This document shows positions 54,464 to 62,557 of a DNA stretch of 64,000 nt, one piece after another (position 1 is the stretch's first letter; the number at the start of each line of letters is the position of its first letter). Both the position numbers and the translations under genes were made by a program. The stretch comes from Thalassoglobus polymorphus (GTDB lineage Bacteria; Planctomycetota; Planctomycetia; Planctomycetales; Planctomycetaceae), in the NCBI RefSeq assembly GCF_007744255.1, contig NZ_CP036267.1, positions 3,537,500 through 3,601,499 of the forward strand, given 5' to 3'. Under the pieces are notes generated by a model. That model did no database searches. It was not told the origin of the DNA and was given only the letters and a program-made list of their open reading frames with translations.

Positions 54464-55576
54464 CTACTCGCGTCCGGGAGTTGCGAAGCGATGAGTCGGA
54501 ACTGGACGCCCTGGTCGGAAACGTTGTGTTTGACGGAACTCCGCGGTGAGATTGAATTCCTTTGCAACCGCGCTCACGGATTCATTCACAAAGTCTTCAA
54601 GCAATTCAGGATCGCAGGCAACTCGTGCATTGACGATCACTTCCGCTTGCTTGACGTTGCACTTGGATGGGAGCGAAAGTTCAGCTTGCGTCTGGCTGCT
54701 GATCAGGTTGGCGACTCCGAAGAATCCTTCCCAAAGACCAATCACTTTGAGATGAGCCGGTTCGAGTTCGGCGTTCAGAAGTTGTGACTGCAAGTGTTGA
54801 ACAACTCCTAGAAGAGCTTGATCAAGTTCAAATTCCTCATCGGATCGGAGTGTCAGACTACTGTTGAGCCAGCCAAGTTCAGCCTCTCCGTCAGCATAAA
54901 TATCGTAATCGATATCTAAGATTTTATGGCCGAATTCACCTTGTTGAGTCAGGAATTCAACCAGTTCATCGAATCCTTCCCCCGTCTTCGCGGACATGCG
55001 AATCAACGGGGTCTCTTCGAATTGCTCTTTGCAAAGTGAAGTGATTTCGTCGACTTCTTCTGGACTGAGTTCATCGATCCGATTGATCAGAATGACATCG
55101 GCTTCTTCGAGTTGTTTCTTGAGAATGTACTCCGCCTTAGGAGAAAACCCACGCCCTTGTTCATTCTTCAGAATGCGAACTCCGTGGCTGGGCTTGAGGA
55201 TCACTGGATACGGAGCGATTTCAAATTCGGCATCAAAGAGCTGTTTGATCGGCTGAATGACTGTTGCGACCAAATCGGTACAAGAACCGACTGGCTCAGC
55301 AAGAATGACGTCGGGACGTTCCTCCACCGACAGGTTGCCCATCGTGTCGATCAATTCATTGAAGTTACAACAGAAACAGGCTCCTGCGACCTCACCCACG
55401 TCGAACCCTTGGCTGCGAAGCGTGTTGGTGTCGACCAGATCAGTTGCCTGATCATTCGTCACGATGCCGACATTGAACCCTTCTTCCCGGTAATGGGCAG
55501 CCAAGCGACCGAGAGTGGTCGTCTTCCCCGCACCCAAAAAACCGCCGACCATAATGTAACGAATTCGATGAGTCAT
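54464..55576 (-). CDS. CobW/P47K-family G3E GTPase (metallochaperone-like)
   Basis: A 370-residue GTPase of the CobW/COG0523 group, generally metal chaperones for zinc or cobalamin-related enzymes. The P-loop is [15 protein letters not shown]. The metal-binding motif CFCC ([15 protein letters not shown]) is intact. The G4 motif appears as LINRIDEL rather than NKxD, as in this family. A C-terminal CobW_C-like domain (about 260-340) follows. ATG at 55576 begins [12 protein letters not shown], close to the P-loop as usual. No ribosome-binding site stands out. The target metal and client protein cannot be read from the sequence; the adjacent genes are unrelated. Confidence 0.92.
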   Translation of the reverse strand: MTHRIRYIMVGGFLGAGKTTTLGRLAAHYREEGFNVGIVTNDQATDLVDTNTLRSQGFDVGEVAGACFCCNFNELIDTMGNLSVEERPDVILAEPVGSCTDLVATVIQPIKQLFDAEFEIAPYPVILKPSHGVRILKNEQGRGFSPKAEYILKKQLEEADVILINRIDELSPEEVDEITSLCKEQFEETPLIRMSAKTGEGFDELVEFLTQQGEFGHKILDIDYDIYADGEAELGWLNSSLTLRSDEEFELDQALLGVVQHLQSQLLNAELEPAHLKVIGLWEGFFGVANLISSQTQAELSLPSKCNVKQAEVIVNARVACDPELLEDFVNESVSAVAKEFNLTAEFRQTQRFRPGRPVPTHRFATPGRE

Positions 55577-55659
55577 GTTTGTTTGTCGTCTATGGCTAAA
55601 GATGAGAATCAATGTCGCGGTGGAGTATAGCAGTCGCGTAACCAGCTTTCATTTCACGA

Positions 55660-57084
55660 TCAAGCGATGAGATCGTGCGCAACGTGTCCTTCGACATCCG
55701 TCAGGCGGAAGTCTCGACCGGCGTGGCGATAAGTCAGCCGTTCGTGATCGAGCCCGAGCAAGTGCAGGATTGTGGCATGAAGGTCGTGCATGTGGATTTT
55801 ATTTTCGACCGCTTCATGCCCGAACTCATCGGTCGCTCCGTACTTGAATGCCTGTTTGACTCCACCGCCAGCCAGGAAGTGGGTAAACCCTTTCGGATTG
55901 TGATCGCGCCCATCGGCCCCTTGCGAAAACGGATTTCTTCCAAATTCTCCGCCCCACCAAACGAGCGTATCTTCGAGGAGGCCGCGTTTTTTCAAGTCAA
56001 TCAACAATCCTGCAACAGGTTGATCGGTTGCTTTCGCATGGATTGCGTGACGCTCCATTTTGCTGTGCTGATCCCAACGTGGATTCGACCCGTTGTCACT
56101 GTAATTCACCTGAACGAAACGGACCCCCTGCTCCGCCATGCGTCGCGCCATGAGACATTGCCGCCCAAAGTCTTCAGTCTCTTTCTGGTCAATGCCATAC
56201 AGCTTCATCGTTGACTCGGACTCTTCCGACAAATCGAGAAGTTGCGGAGCGTGCATCTGCATTCTCCAGGCAAGTTCATAAGAAGAGATGACGGCCTCGA
56301 GTTCAGAATCCTGGCGACTTCCGAGTTGCGATGCGTTTAATTCTCGCAAAAGTTGAAACTGCTTCTCCTGAACTGGTTGATCAAAAAACGGGTTCTGAAT
56401 GTGTCGGAACTTTACTTGGTGGCTTGACTGTTCCGCTCGTCCAATCGCAGTTCCTTGATAACAGGCAGGTAAAAAGGAATTCGAGTAATTTCTTGGTCCA
56501 CCATTGGCAGACGATGGTGAGATCGTCACAAACCCGGGCAGGTTATTGTTCTCGGTGCCGAGGCCGTAGTTGATCCACGACCCCATTGAGGGACGAATGA
56601 GATTGAGAGCACCGGTATGCAGAAACAGCGTACTCGGTCCGTGTGCAACTCCATTGGTATGCATACTATGCACAAAACAGAGATCATCGACCCGCTGTCC
56701 GATGTGTGGAAACAGGTCTGAAACTGCGTGTCCTGTCTCGCCGTATTGACGAAACTTCCACAGTGGTTTCATCAAGGTTTCTTGATCACCCGAATTCCCT
56801 CGCGCCATTTTTCTGGCATCACGAAATTCAAACTTCTCGCCGTGATGCTTTTCCAGAATCGGCTTATAATCAAAGCTATCGACCTGGCTGGGGCCACCTT
56901 GCATGAAAAGAAAGATGACCCGTTTCGCCTTCGCAGGAAACATCGGCTGCTTGGCCGCTAACGGATTCTCACTCGCCACAGCAAGAGAATCAGACTCTGC
57001 GGAGGCAAGCCCGTGAAATGCAAGCGAACCAAACCCACATGCAGTGGATGCAAGCCAGTTTCTTCGGTTCAGCAAATTCATCAT
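55660..57084 (-). CDS. DUF1501 family protein, Tat-exported, orphan
   Basis: A 474-residue DUF1501 protein. A twin-arginine signal (MMNLLNRRNWLASTACGFGS) opens the protein. Family blocks include VIFLFMQGGPSQVDSFDYKP, CFVHSMHTNGVAHGPSTLFL, WDQHSKMERHAIHAKATDQP, LVWWGGEFGRNPFSQGADGR and DHNPKGFTHFLAGGGVK, giving the probable Asp/His/Glu metal site. Unlike the copy at 24614 it has no DUF1549 gene next to it; the genes on either side are a CobW GTPase and a FabZ-like dehydratase. The function is unknown beyond the alkaline-phosphatase-like fold. An in-frame start 36 bases upstream is less likely. Confidence 0.92.
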   Translation of the reverse strand: MMNLLNRRNWLASTACGFGSLAFHGLASAESDSLAVASENPLAAKQPMFPAKAKRVIFLFMQGGPSQVDSFDYKPILEKHHGEKFEFRDARKMARGNSGDQETLMKPLWKFRQYGETGHAVSDLFPHIGQRVDDLCFVHSMHTNGVAHGPSTLFLHTGALNLIRPSMGSWINYGLGTENNNLPGFVTISPSSANGGPRNYSNSFLPACYQGTAIGRAEQSSHQVKFRHIQNPFFDQPVQEKQFQLLRELNASQLGSRQDSELEAVISSYELAWRMQMHAPQLLDLSEESESTMKLYGIDQKETEDFGRQCLMARRMAEQGVRFVQVNYSDNGSNPRWDQHSKMERHAIHAKATDQPVAGLLIDLKKRGLLEDTLVWWGGEFGRNPFSQGADGRDHNPKGFTHFLAGGGVKQAFKYGATDEFGHEAVENKIHMHDLHATILHLLGLDHERLTYRHAGRDFRLTDVEGHVAHDLIA

Positions 57085-57183
57085 GTGTTCAGACCACTGT
57101 TTGACAAAGTTGAGACACATTCAAGTTAGCACATATATTCTCTTCTTGCGAGATGCTTTGCTTTCTCCACTCGAACCTTCAAG

Positions 57184-57657
57184 TCAGTCAGCGATTTCTG
57201 TTTCAGCCAATAACCCGGCGAGACCGATTTCGACGACATTCTTTTGATCGACTCCGCCCGGAACTCCGGCATCTTCAGGACTCAGATGAGCAAAGACGAT
57301 TTCGGCCTCTGCCACAAGTTCTTCCTCGCAATGTGCCGTGACCGAAGTCATGCCCCCTTCGTCACGGGCATCGGTGAGGGTGGCGGTATAAATCAACTGG
57401 TCTCCCGGACGTACCGGACGATGAGATTTGAACTTTGGAACTTTGGCAAGAAAGACAAGATACTTAAACTTGTGGCTTTCCCCTAACAAAATCCCTCCGG
57501 TCTGGGCCATCCCTTCAATGATAAGTGAACAAGGCATGACCGGGAATCCGGGGAAATGGTCGTGCAAGTGCTCTTCAGCAAGTGAAACATTTTTCACCGA
57601 CTTGGCCTGTTTTCCACTTTCGAACTCGATGAATTTGTCGATCCAGAACCAGCGCAT
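57184..57657 (-). CDS. FabZ-like 3-hydroxyacyl-ACP dehydratase (Pro-Cys variant)
   Basis: A 157-residue hot-dog-fold dehydratase. The catalytic His lies in HLHDHFPGFPVMP and the catalytic Glu in IIEGMAQTGGILLG. The family motif usually continues PGV after the proline; here it reads PCS, an uncommon change in the active-site loop. VRPGDQLIYTATLTD and a C-terminal tail follow. ATG at 57657 has AAGGA eight bases upstream. It is the third gene of a same-strand cluster that also holds an ACP, FabG and another FabZ-like gene. The fatty acid product is not known. Confidence 0.88.
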   Translation of the reverse strand: MRWFWIDKFIEFESGKQAKSVKNVSLAEEHLHDHFPGFPVMPCSLIIEGMAQTGGILLGESHKFKYLVFLAKVPKFKSHRPVRPGDQLIYTATLTDARDEGGMTSVTAHCEEELVAEAEIVFAHLSPEDAGVPGGVDQKNVVEIGLAGLLAETEIAD

Positions 57658-57770
57658 TAAATTTTCCTTCAGCAATTGAAGCCAACTTTCACAGGCCCCG
57701 AATATACGAAAATCCGACTGCACAAAACATCGTGCAACCGGATTCGATTGTCAAATTGCAACCAACAAGC

Positions 57771-58160
57771 TTAACCGTCGAGTTTGCTACCGATGAACTT
57801 GCAAAGCATGTCAACAGTATACAAGTTTTGAACGTTTTCGACTTTTGGATCTTCCGCAAACTTATCGATGTCCGCGTGAGGAAGTTTTGTTCGCATCGCG
57901 GCGATTCCCTCAGCGTTGATTTTGCCGTCTTCGACATACCCGGCATCGGCGGACATCAGATCTTCGGGGAAAAGTTCCGCACGAGGAATCTTGAGTTCGA
58001 ATGCTTTTTCCAAGCGGAAAACAATGTCCAGAAAGTCGATGGACTCTGCTCCAAGGTCACCGACAAGAGTTGCCTCTGGAGTCACTTCGTCGTCATCGAC
58101 GCCAAGTGCGTCTTCCAGAACCTCTTGAATTTTTTCGAAGATTTCTTCTTGATCAGCCAT
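57771..58160 (-). CDS. acyl carrier protein with C-terminal extension
   Basis: A 129-residue ACP-type protein. The phosphopantetheine serine lies in LGAESIDFLDIVFRLEKAF, the equivalent of the DSL motif, at about residue 40. Ordinary ACPs have about 80 residues; this one carries about 50 more (AAMRTKLPHADIDKFAEDPK and onward), with a helical region ending VDMLCKFIGSKLDG. ATG at 58160 has GGAG upstream with long spacing. It lies between FabG and a FabZ-like gene, separated from FabG by 560 bases with an A2 repeat. Function as a dedicated carrier for this cluster is inferred. Confidence 0.9.
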   Translation of the reverse strand: MADQEEIFEKIQEVLEDALGVDDDEVTPEATLVGDLGAESIDFLDIVFRLEKAFELKIPRAELFPEDLMSADAGYVEDGKINAEGIAAMRTKLPHADIDKFAEDPKVENVQNLYTVDMLCKFIGSKLDG

Positions 58161-58720
58161 TTCCACGAGCTCCGATAGTAAGTTGTTGAGAGTCAGTCAT
58201 GACGTGATGACCGATGTTACCCACAAGGTGATCGACGTCGATGTTCTCTCGTAAATCAAGTCTGTTGATTCGAAACAATTCCGAATCTCTCCTCACCGAC
58301 AAATCCAACCATGTCTATTCGATGACGACGGTGAGGAACGTCACGAACTTCATCACAGTATGAAGAATGAAAAGTGTATGAAAAATTAAAACCGGATGAA
58401 TATTGAAAACTGAAACGATTCTGTCACTCGAGCAGTTTGCTCTACCGTGTGTCCGTGGAGAACGCATTTCTCTAGTGAAAATGCTGTTCGCCATGAGGCA
58501 GATCCTGCAAACCAATTCAAAAGATGCTCTAGTATCGACTATTTAACTGTCACGTCCCAGAGAGAGAACTCAACCGAAAGCGGAATTTCTTCCCAATCGG
58601 CTATTTTACCGGTTCGTCTCAACACAACTTTTGAGAGCGACACATTTGATTGAGTCAATTTTCGCTAAGTCCGGCATTGCTTGCAATATCGGTCTCAATG
58701 AAGCATTTCTCTGACGAATT
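58161..58720. other. 560-base gap between fabG and the ACP gene with one A2 repeat
   Basis: No gene is supported. The A2 repeat lies at 58428-58515. A promoter for the ACP-FabZ part probably lies in the left portion but was not identified. Confidence 0.5.
58428..58515 (-). repeat. dispersed repeat family A2, well-preserved copy
   Basis: It reads CTCGAGCAGTTTGCTCTACC, GTGTGTCCGTGGAGAACGCA, TTTCTCTAGTGAAAATGCTG and TTCGCCATGAGGCAGATCCT. It splits the FabG gene from the ACP gene. Confidence 0.85.
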
Positions 58721-59476
58721 TTAGAAACCACCTAAAGTCAGGCCACCATCGACAGTCAAGACGTGTCCGGTAATGTAGCTGGCTTCATCACTCGCCAGGA
58801 AGAGGACTGCATTAGCAATATCTTCCGGCAAACCAAGACGGCGAACCGAGATTCGCTTCTTAATTTCACCTTCAGCGGCATTTCTGACCGCTTCGGTCAT
58901 GTCTGTCTCGATAAATCCGGGAGCAACTGCGTTCACAGTCACGTTTCGACGTCCGACTTCTGTTGCGAGGCAGCGAGTCAGTCCCTGAATTCCGCCTTTA
59001 CTGGCTGCATAATTGACTTGTCCCTGATTTCCAAATTCCGCAGCCACACTGGAAATATTGACAATTCGTCCGTATCGCTGGGACATCATTTGTCGCATGA
59101 CTGATTGTGCGAAGTTGTAAACGCCGGTCAGGTTCGTGTCGATCACGCTTTGCCAGGCATCTTTTTCCATGATGGCGAGCAGACCGTCATTGATGATTCC
59201 GGCATTGTTCACGAGGATGTCGAGTCGTTCCCACTTATTGACGACCTCTTCAACAATGCGTTCTGCATCTTCCTTACTTGAGACATCACCTTGAATTGCG
59301 AGAACTTCGAGACCAGTTTCTGAGAGTTCGGAGACCATCGCGTCCGCCGATTCTTTACTGGAACGGTAGACAAAGGCAACTTTTGCGCCAGCTTTAGCAA
59401 GTGTTTCGACGATGCTTTTGCCAATTCCACGGCTTCCACCAGTGACTAGAGCAACGCGCCCCTCTAAATTTAACAT
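58721..59476 (-). CDS. fabG: 3-oxoacyl-ACP reductase FabG (SDR family)
   Basis: A 251-residue short-chain dehydrogenase that reduces 3-oxoacyl-ACP with NADPH. The cofactor loop is ALVTGGSRGIGKSI, the NNAG motif ILVNNAGIINDG, and the catalytic Ser-Tyr-Lys set NISSVAAEFGNQGQVNYAASK. VNAVAPGFIETDMTE and DEASYITGHVLTVDGG complete the FabG pattern. ATG at 59476 is preceded by GAAAGA. It lies 120 bases after a FabZ-like gene on the same strand, in a cluster with an ACP. Whether it serves the main fatty acid cycle or this cluster is open. Confidence 0.93.
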   Translation of the reverse strand: MLNLEGRVALVTGGSRGIGKSIVETLAKAGAKVAFVYRSSKESADAMVSELSETGLEVLAIQGDVSSKEDAERIVEEVVNKWERLDILVNNAGIINDGLLAIMEKDAWQSVIDTNLTGVYNFAQSVMRQMMSQRYGRIVNISSVAAEFGNQGQVNYAASKGGIQGLTRCLATEVGRRNVTVNAVAPGFIETDMTEAVRNAAEGEIKKRISVRRLGLPEDIANAVLFLASDEASYITGHVLTVDGGLTLGGF

Positions 59477-59596
59477 AACAGTCTTTCAAATCTTTTGAGG
59501 TTCTGCGATGGCTCCCATCGCCGTAATTTGTCTTTCCAAATCCACAAACATCGGATGGTATTTCGAGTCTCGTGCCACTTTCACTGAATTGAAAAA

Positions 59597-60088
59597 CTAA
59601 GATTTCGCAGATTCAGCCTGTGGATAAAGCACATTGAAGAGAGTTTTGATCGATTCCGTTTGAACTGCATCTCCCGAGGCTATACTCGGGTATTCATCGG
59701 CTAAATTGAACTGCTTCAGAATCAACTTCGCTGTGATAACGTTCGTTTCACCGACATTTCCGCTCGCTTTGAACGTCCAGGTCGATTCGTCGTTTTTCTT
59801 CTGCAGCTTGCTTTGAATGGTGATCGTATCACCCGGCTTTACGAAGCTGTTGAATTTCACAGCCTTTGCTTCGTCCAATAAAACCGTGCTGTAGCGAAAG
59901 TCTTCGGAATACCGCATCAACCACGCACTGGTTTGCACAAGAGCTTCCACCATGAGAACCCCTGGCATCACAGGAAATCCAGGAAAGTGATCCTGCAGGT
60001 ATTCCTCAGCCAAAGTCAGGTTCTTGGCAGCTGTGATCGACTCACCTGCCTTGAGTTCAGTAATTTGGTCAATCAGTGAAAACCGCAT
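59597..60088 (-). CDS. FabZ-like 3-hydroxyacyl-ACP dehydratase
   Basis: A 163-residue hot-dog-fold protein. EYLQDHFPGFPVMPGVLMVE holds the catalytic His and the standard PGV loop; the catalytic Glu follows in VEALVQTSAWLM. VKPGDTITIQSKLQ and a C-terminal tail follow. ATG at 60088 begins MRFSLIDQITELKAGE, matching the usual start of FabZ proteins; the longer frame to 60157 adds a leader without a ribosome-binding site. It is the first gene of the minus-strand cluster FabZ-FabG-ACP-FabZ. The second FabZ-like gene at 57184 differs in its active-site loop. Confidence 0.88.
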   Translation of the reverse strand: MRFSLIDQITELKAGESITAAKNLTLAEEYLQDHFPGFPVMPGVLMVEALVQTSAWLMRYSEDFRYSTVLLDEAKAVKFNSFVKPGDTITIQSKLQKKNDESTWTFKASGNVGETNVITAKLILKQFNLADEYPSIASGDAVQTESIKTLFNVLYPQAESAKS

Positions 60089-60499
60089 TTGCTGCTTTAC
60101 AATTATGGGAATCCAGAAGAACAATACATCCTGACCAAGAGGTGGAAAGACTTCCATTCATAAAGAAATTCCTCCATGCTTGGTGAGTCGAGTCTGCGCG
60201 CAACTACACCGAACACGCCTCCCAGCGATTTCGTCACTATAGAAAACCGATTCAACAGTGACAACCACTTTCAAGTGTTCAAACGACTCTCATTGACAAT
60301 TTCTCGCGGGTGAGACGGCAAGATTTGACAATTCGTTAGTAAATGCTCATTGTAAAGAGCTCGCCCACATTCACAAACTCTTTGCACCTCTCCGAACTGG
60401 AATCATCTCTACGTTTGAGAGCTCAAATCATTGAGAGGTTCAGCGTTTGCGAAACCAGTTTCAGGTTTATTGCATCAGTTCAATTCGTTTGGGATTCTC
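60089..60499. other. 410-base divergent gap before the TIM-barrel gene
   Basis: No gene is supported. A TTGACA hexamer at 60325-60330 could be a -35 box for the plus-strand genes, but no well-placed -10 box was found. Confidence 0.4.
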
Positions 60500-61426
60500 A
60501 TGACTTCAACGACACTTCATCGCCGTCGGTTTTTACAAACAACTGCCGCCATCGGGGCATCAGCCTTGTTGCCATCTCTCGGGTTGGCGGCTGATAAAAG
60601 CCCACTTTTCAAGATCTCTGTCGCGCAGTGGTCACTTCATAAGGCTCTCTTTGCCAAGAAAATTGACAACCTCGACTTTGCCCAGATTGCAAAAGACGAA
60701 TTTGACATCGATGCCATCGAATACGTGAACCAGTTCTTCAAGGATAAAGCTAAAGACAAGAAGTATCTCGCTGAAATGCACAAACGGGCGGCTGATCATG
60801 GGGTGAACAGCCTGCTGATCATGGTTGACGGAGAAGGTCAACTGGGAGCCCGAGAGAAAGCGAAACGTGCGCAAACAGTTGAAAACCACAAGAAATGGGT
60901 CGAAGCTGCAGCGAACCTGGGATGTCATGCAATTCGAGTCAACGCAGCCAGTAGTGGAACTTACGAAGAGCAAATTGAGTTGGCTGCCGACGGTTTAAAT
61001 CAATTGACACAATACGCATCGACGTACCAGCTAAGAGTGATCGTTGAAAACCATGGCGGATATTCTTCGGACGGAGCATGGCTTGCAGAAGTGATGAGGC
61101 GAGTCAATCACCCGCACTGCGGAACTCTCCCAGACTTCGGCAACTTCAGAGTCAGAGGGAATTCATGGTATGACCGCTACGAAGGTGTGAAAGAGTTGAT
61201 GCCATACGCCCACGCGGTGAGTGCCAAGTCCCATGATTTCGACGAGAATGGAAATGAAACGCGAACCGACTACAACCGCATGATGGACATCGTTCTCGAT
61301 GCGGGATACCGAGGGTATGTCGGAATCGAGTACGAAGGTTCTGCCCTGGATGAGTATGCAGGAATCAAAGCAACCAAGAAACTCCTTGAACGGACACGCA
61401 ACGAACTGACAAAAGTCTATGGTTAA
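60500..61426 (+). CDS. Tat-exported sugar phosphate isomerase/epimerase-like TIM barrel
   Basis: A 308-residue AP-endonuclease-2/xylose-isomerase-like barrel. A twin-arginine signal ([20 protein letters not shown]) opens it. Barrel motifs are [61 protein letters not shown] and [15 protein letters not shown], with the metal-ligand Glu, Asp and His set. Such proteins are common in Planctomycetes and mostly uncharacterised. ATG at 60500 is preferred over the longer frame because it starts at the signal peptide. The stop overlaps the ROK kinase start by eight bases, so translation is coupled. Acting on sugars is likely; the substrate is unknown. Confidence 0.88.
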   Translation: MTSTTLHRRRFLQTTAAIGASALLPSLGLAADKSPLFKISVAQWSLHKALFAKKIDNLDFAQIAKDEFDIDAIEYVNQFFKDKAKDKKYLAEMHKRAADHGVNSLLIMVDGEGQLGAREKAKRAQTVENHKKWVEAAANLGCHAIRVNAASSGTYEEQIELAADGLNQLTQYASTYQLRVIVENHGGYSSDGAWLAEVMRRVNHPHCGTLPDFGNFRVRGNSWYDRYEGVKELMPYAHAVSAKSHDFDENGNETRTDYNRMMDIVLDAGYRGYVGIEYEGSALDEYAGIKATKKLLERTRNELTKVYG

Positions 61427-62384
61427 GCTCTACGCAGGAGTCGATGTTGGCGGCACATCGATCAAGTGCGCGCTGGGAACAAGTGACGGGACGCTCCTCA
61501 AAGAGGGAGCGATTCCCACAGACTCGCATGAAGGGCCGGATGATGTTCTGCGCCGCATCGGGGAACACATTAACGCACTTGTCAGAGAAGTGGGCGGAGA
61601 TTCCGTGACAGCGCTCGGGATGGGATTGCCCGGCTTGGTAGACGTGCATCAAGGCATTACGCGATACCTTCCGAACATGACGACTCATTGGCGAGACGTT
61701 CCCGCAGCTGCAAAACTTTCAGCGATTGTCGATTGTCCCGTTCGGCTGTTAAACGATGTGCGAACTGCTACTCTCGGCGAACTCACATTCGGGCGAGGAA
61801 AGTCCGTGGACACGATGGCTTTCATCGCAATCGGAACCGGCATCGGCGGCGGCATTGTGATCGATGGGAAACTGCGACTGGGACCGATGGGAGCAGCAGG
61901 CGAAATCGGACATCAAACAATTGACCGGACCGGTCCGTTGTGTGGATGTGGAAACCATGGTTGCCTCGAAACACTGGCAAGTGGAACGGCATTGACCGCT
62001 GAAGGTGTTCGTTTAATGTTGATGGGGCTCGCTCCCAATTTGCATGAGCTCGTCGATGGCGATCCGGGTGAGATTTCCGTTGAACTCATGGGACAAGTCG
62101 CAAACCAGGATGATCCCGTACGCGATGCAATCCTCAACGCCGCAGCTGACATTGCCATCGGTGTCGCCAACATCATCACGACAATTCACCCGGAACTGAT
62201 CGTCATAGGTGGAGGTGTCGCGAATCTGGGGGCACTCCTTCTTGATCGGATTCGTCAAGATGTTGAAGACCGAGTGGGACGCCTGTTCCCCGTTGACGAC
62301 ATCCGCATCGAGCGTTCACTACTGAAAGAAAAAGCTGGCGTGCTTGGTGCTGTTGCCTTGGGAATTCATGGGCTTCCAGCTTGA
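61419..62384 (+). CDS. ROK-family sugar kinase (glucokinase-like)
   Basis: A 321-residue cytosolic kinase phosphorylating glucose or a related sugar. The ATP loop is [14 protein letters not shown], the sugar site [17 protein letters not shown], and the ROK signature [20 protein letters not shown] with GCLETLASG holds the zinc-binding Cys set. There is no helix-turn-helix domain, so it is a kinase rather than a ROK repressor. It overlaps the TIM-barrel stop by eight bases. Next to a barrel protein and a DUF1080-ThuA protein it fits a sugar-catabolic unit, though the barrel is exported and the kinase is not. Confidence 0.93.
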   Translation: MVKLYAGVDVGGTSIKCALGTSDGTLLKEGAIPTDSHEGPDDVLRRIGEHINALVREVGGDSVTALGMGLPGLVDVHQGITRYLPNMTTHWRDVPAAAKLSAIVDCPVRLLNDVRTATLGELTFGRGKSVDTMAFIAIGTGIGGGIVIDGKLRLGPMGAAGEIGHQTIDRTGPLCGCGNHGCLETLASGTALTAEGVRLMLMGLAPNLHELVDGDPGEISVELMGQVANQDDPVRDAILNAAADIAIGVANIITTIHPELIVIGGGVANLGALLLDRIRQDVEDRVGRLFPVDDIRIERSLLKEKAGVLGAVALGIHGLPA

Positions 62385-62557
62385 TCCCCGGAAATATTCG
62401 TCGAACTTTAGAGACGTCTGACAATTCGGACTGTCGAGTAGGCGCAGAGCGAGTGGGTCTCCTAGAATGCCCACCTGAAATCAACACTTGAACATATTTC
62501 CTCGGCAATCAATTTTCTTAGGTTGCTGAGACGCAACTTGAAATGAAGAGGTTGTCG

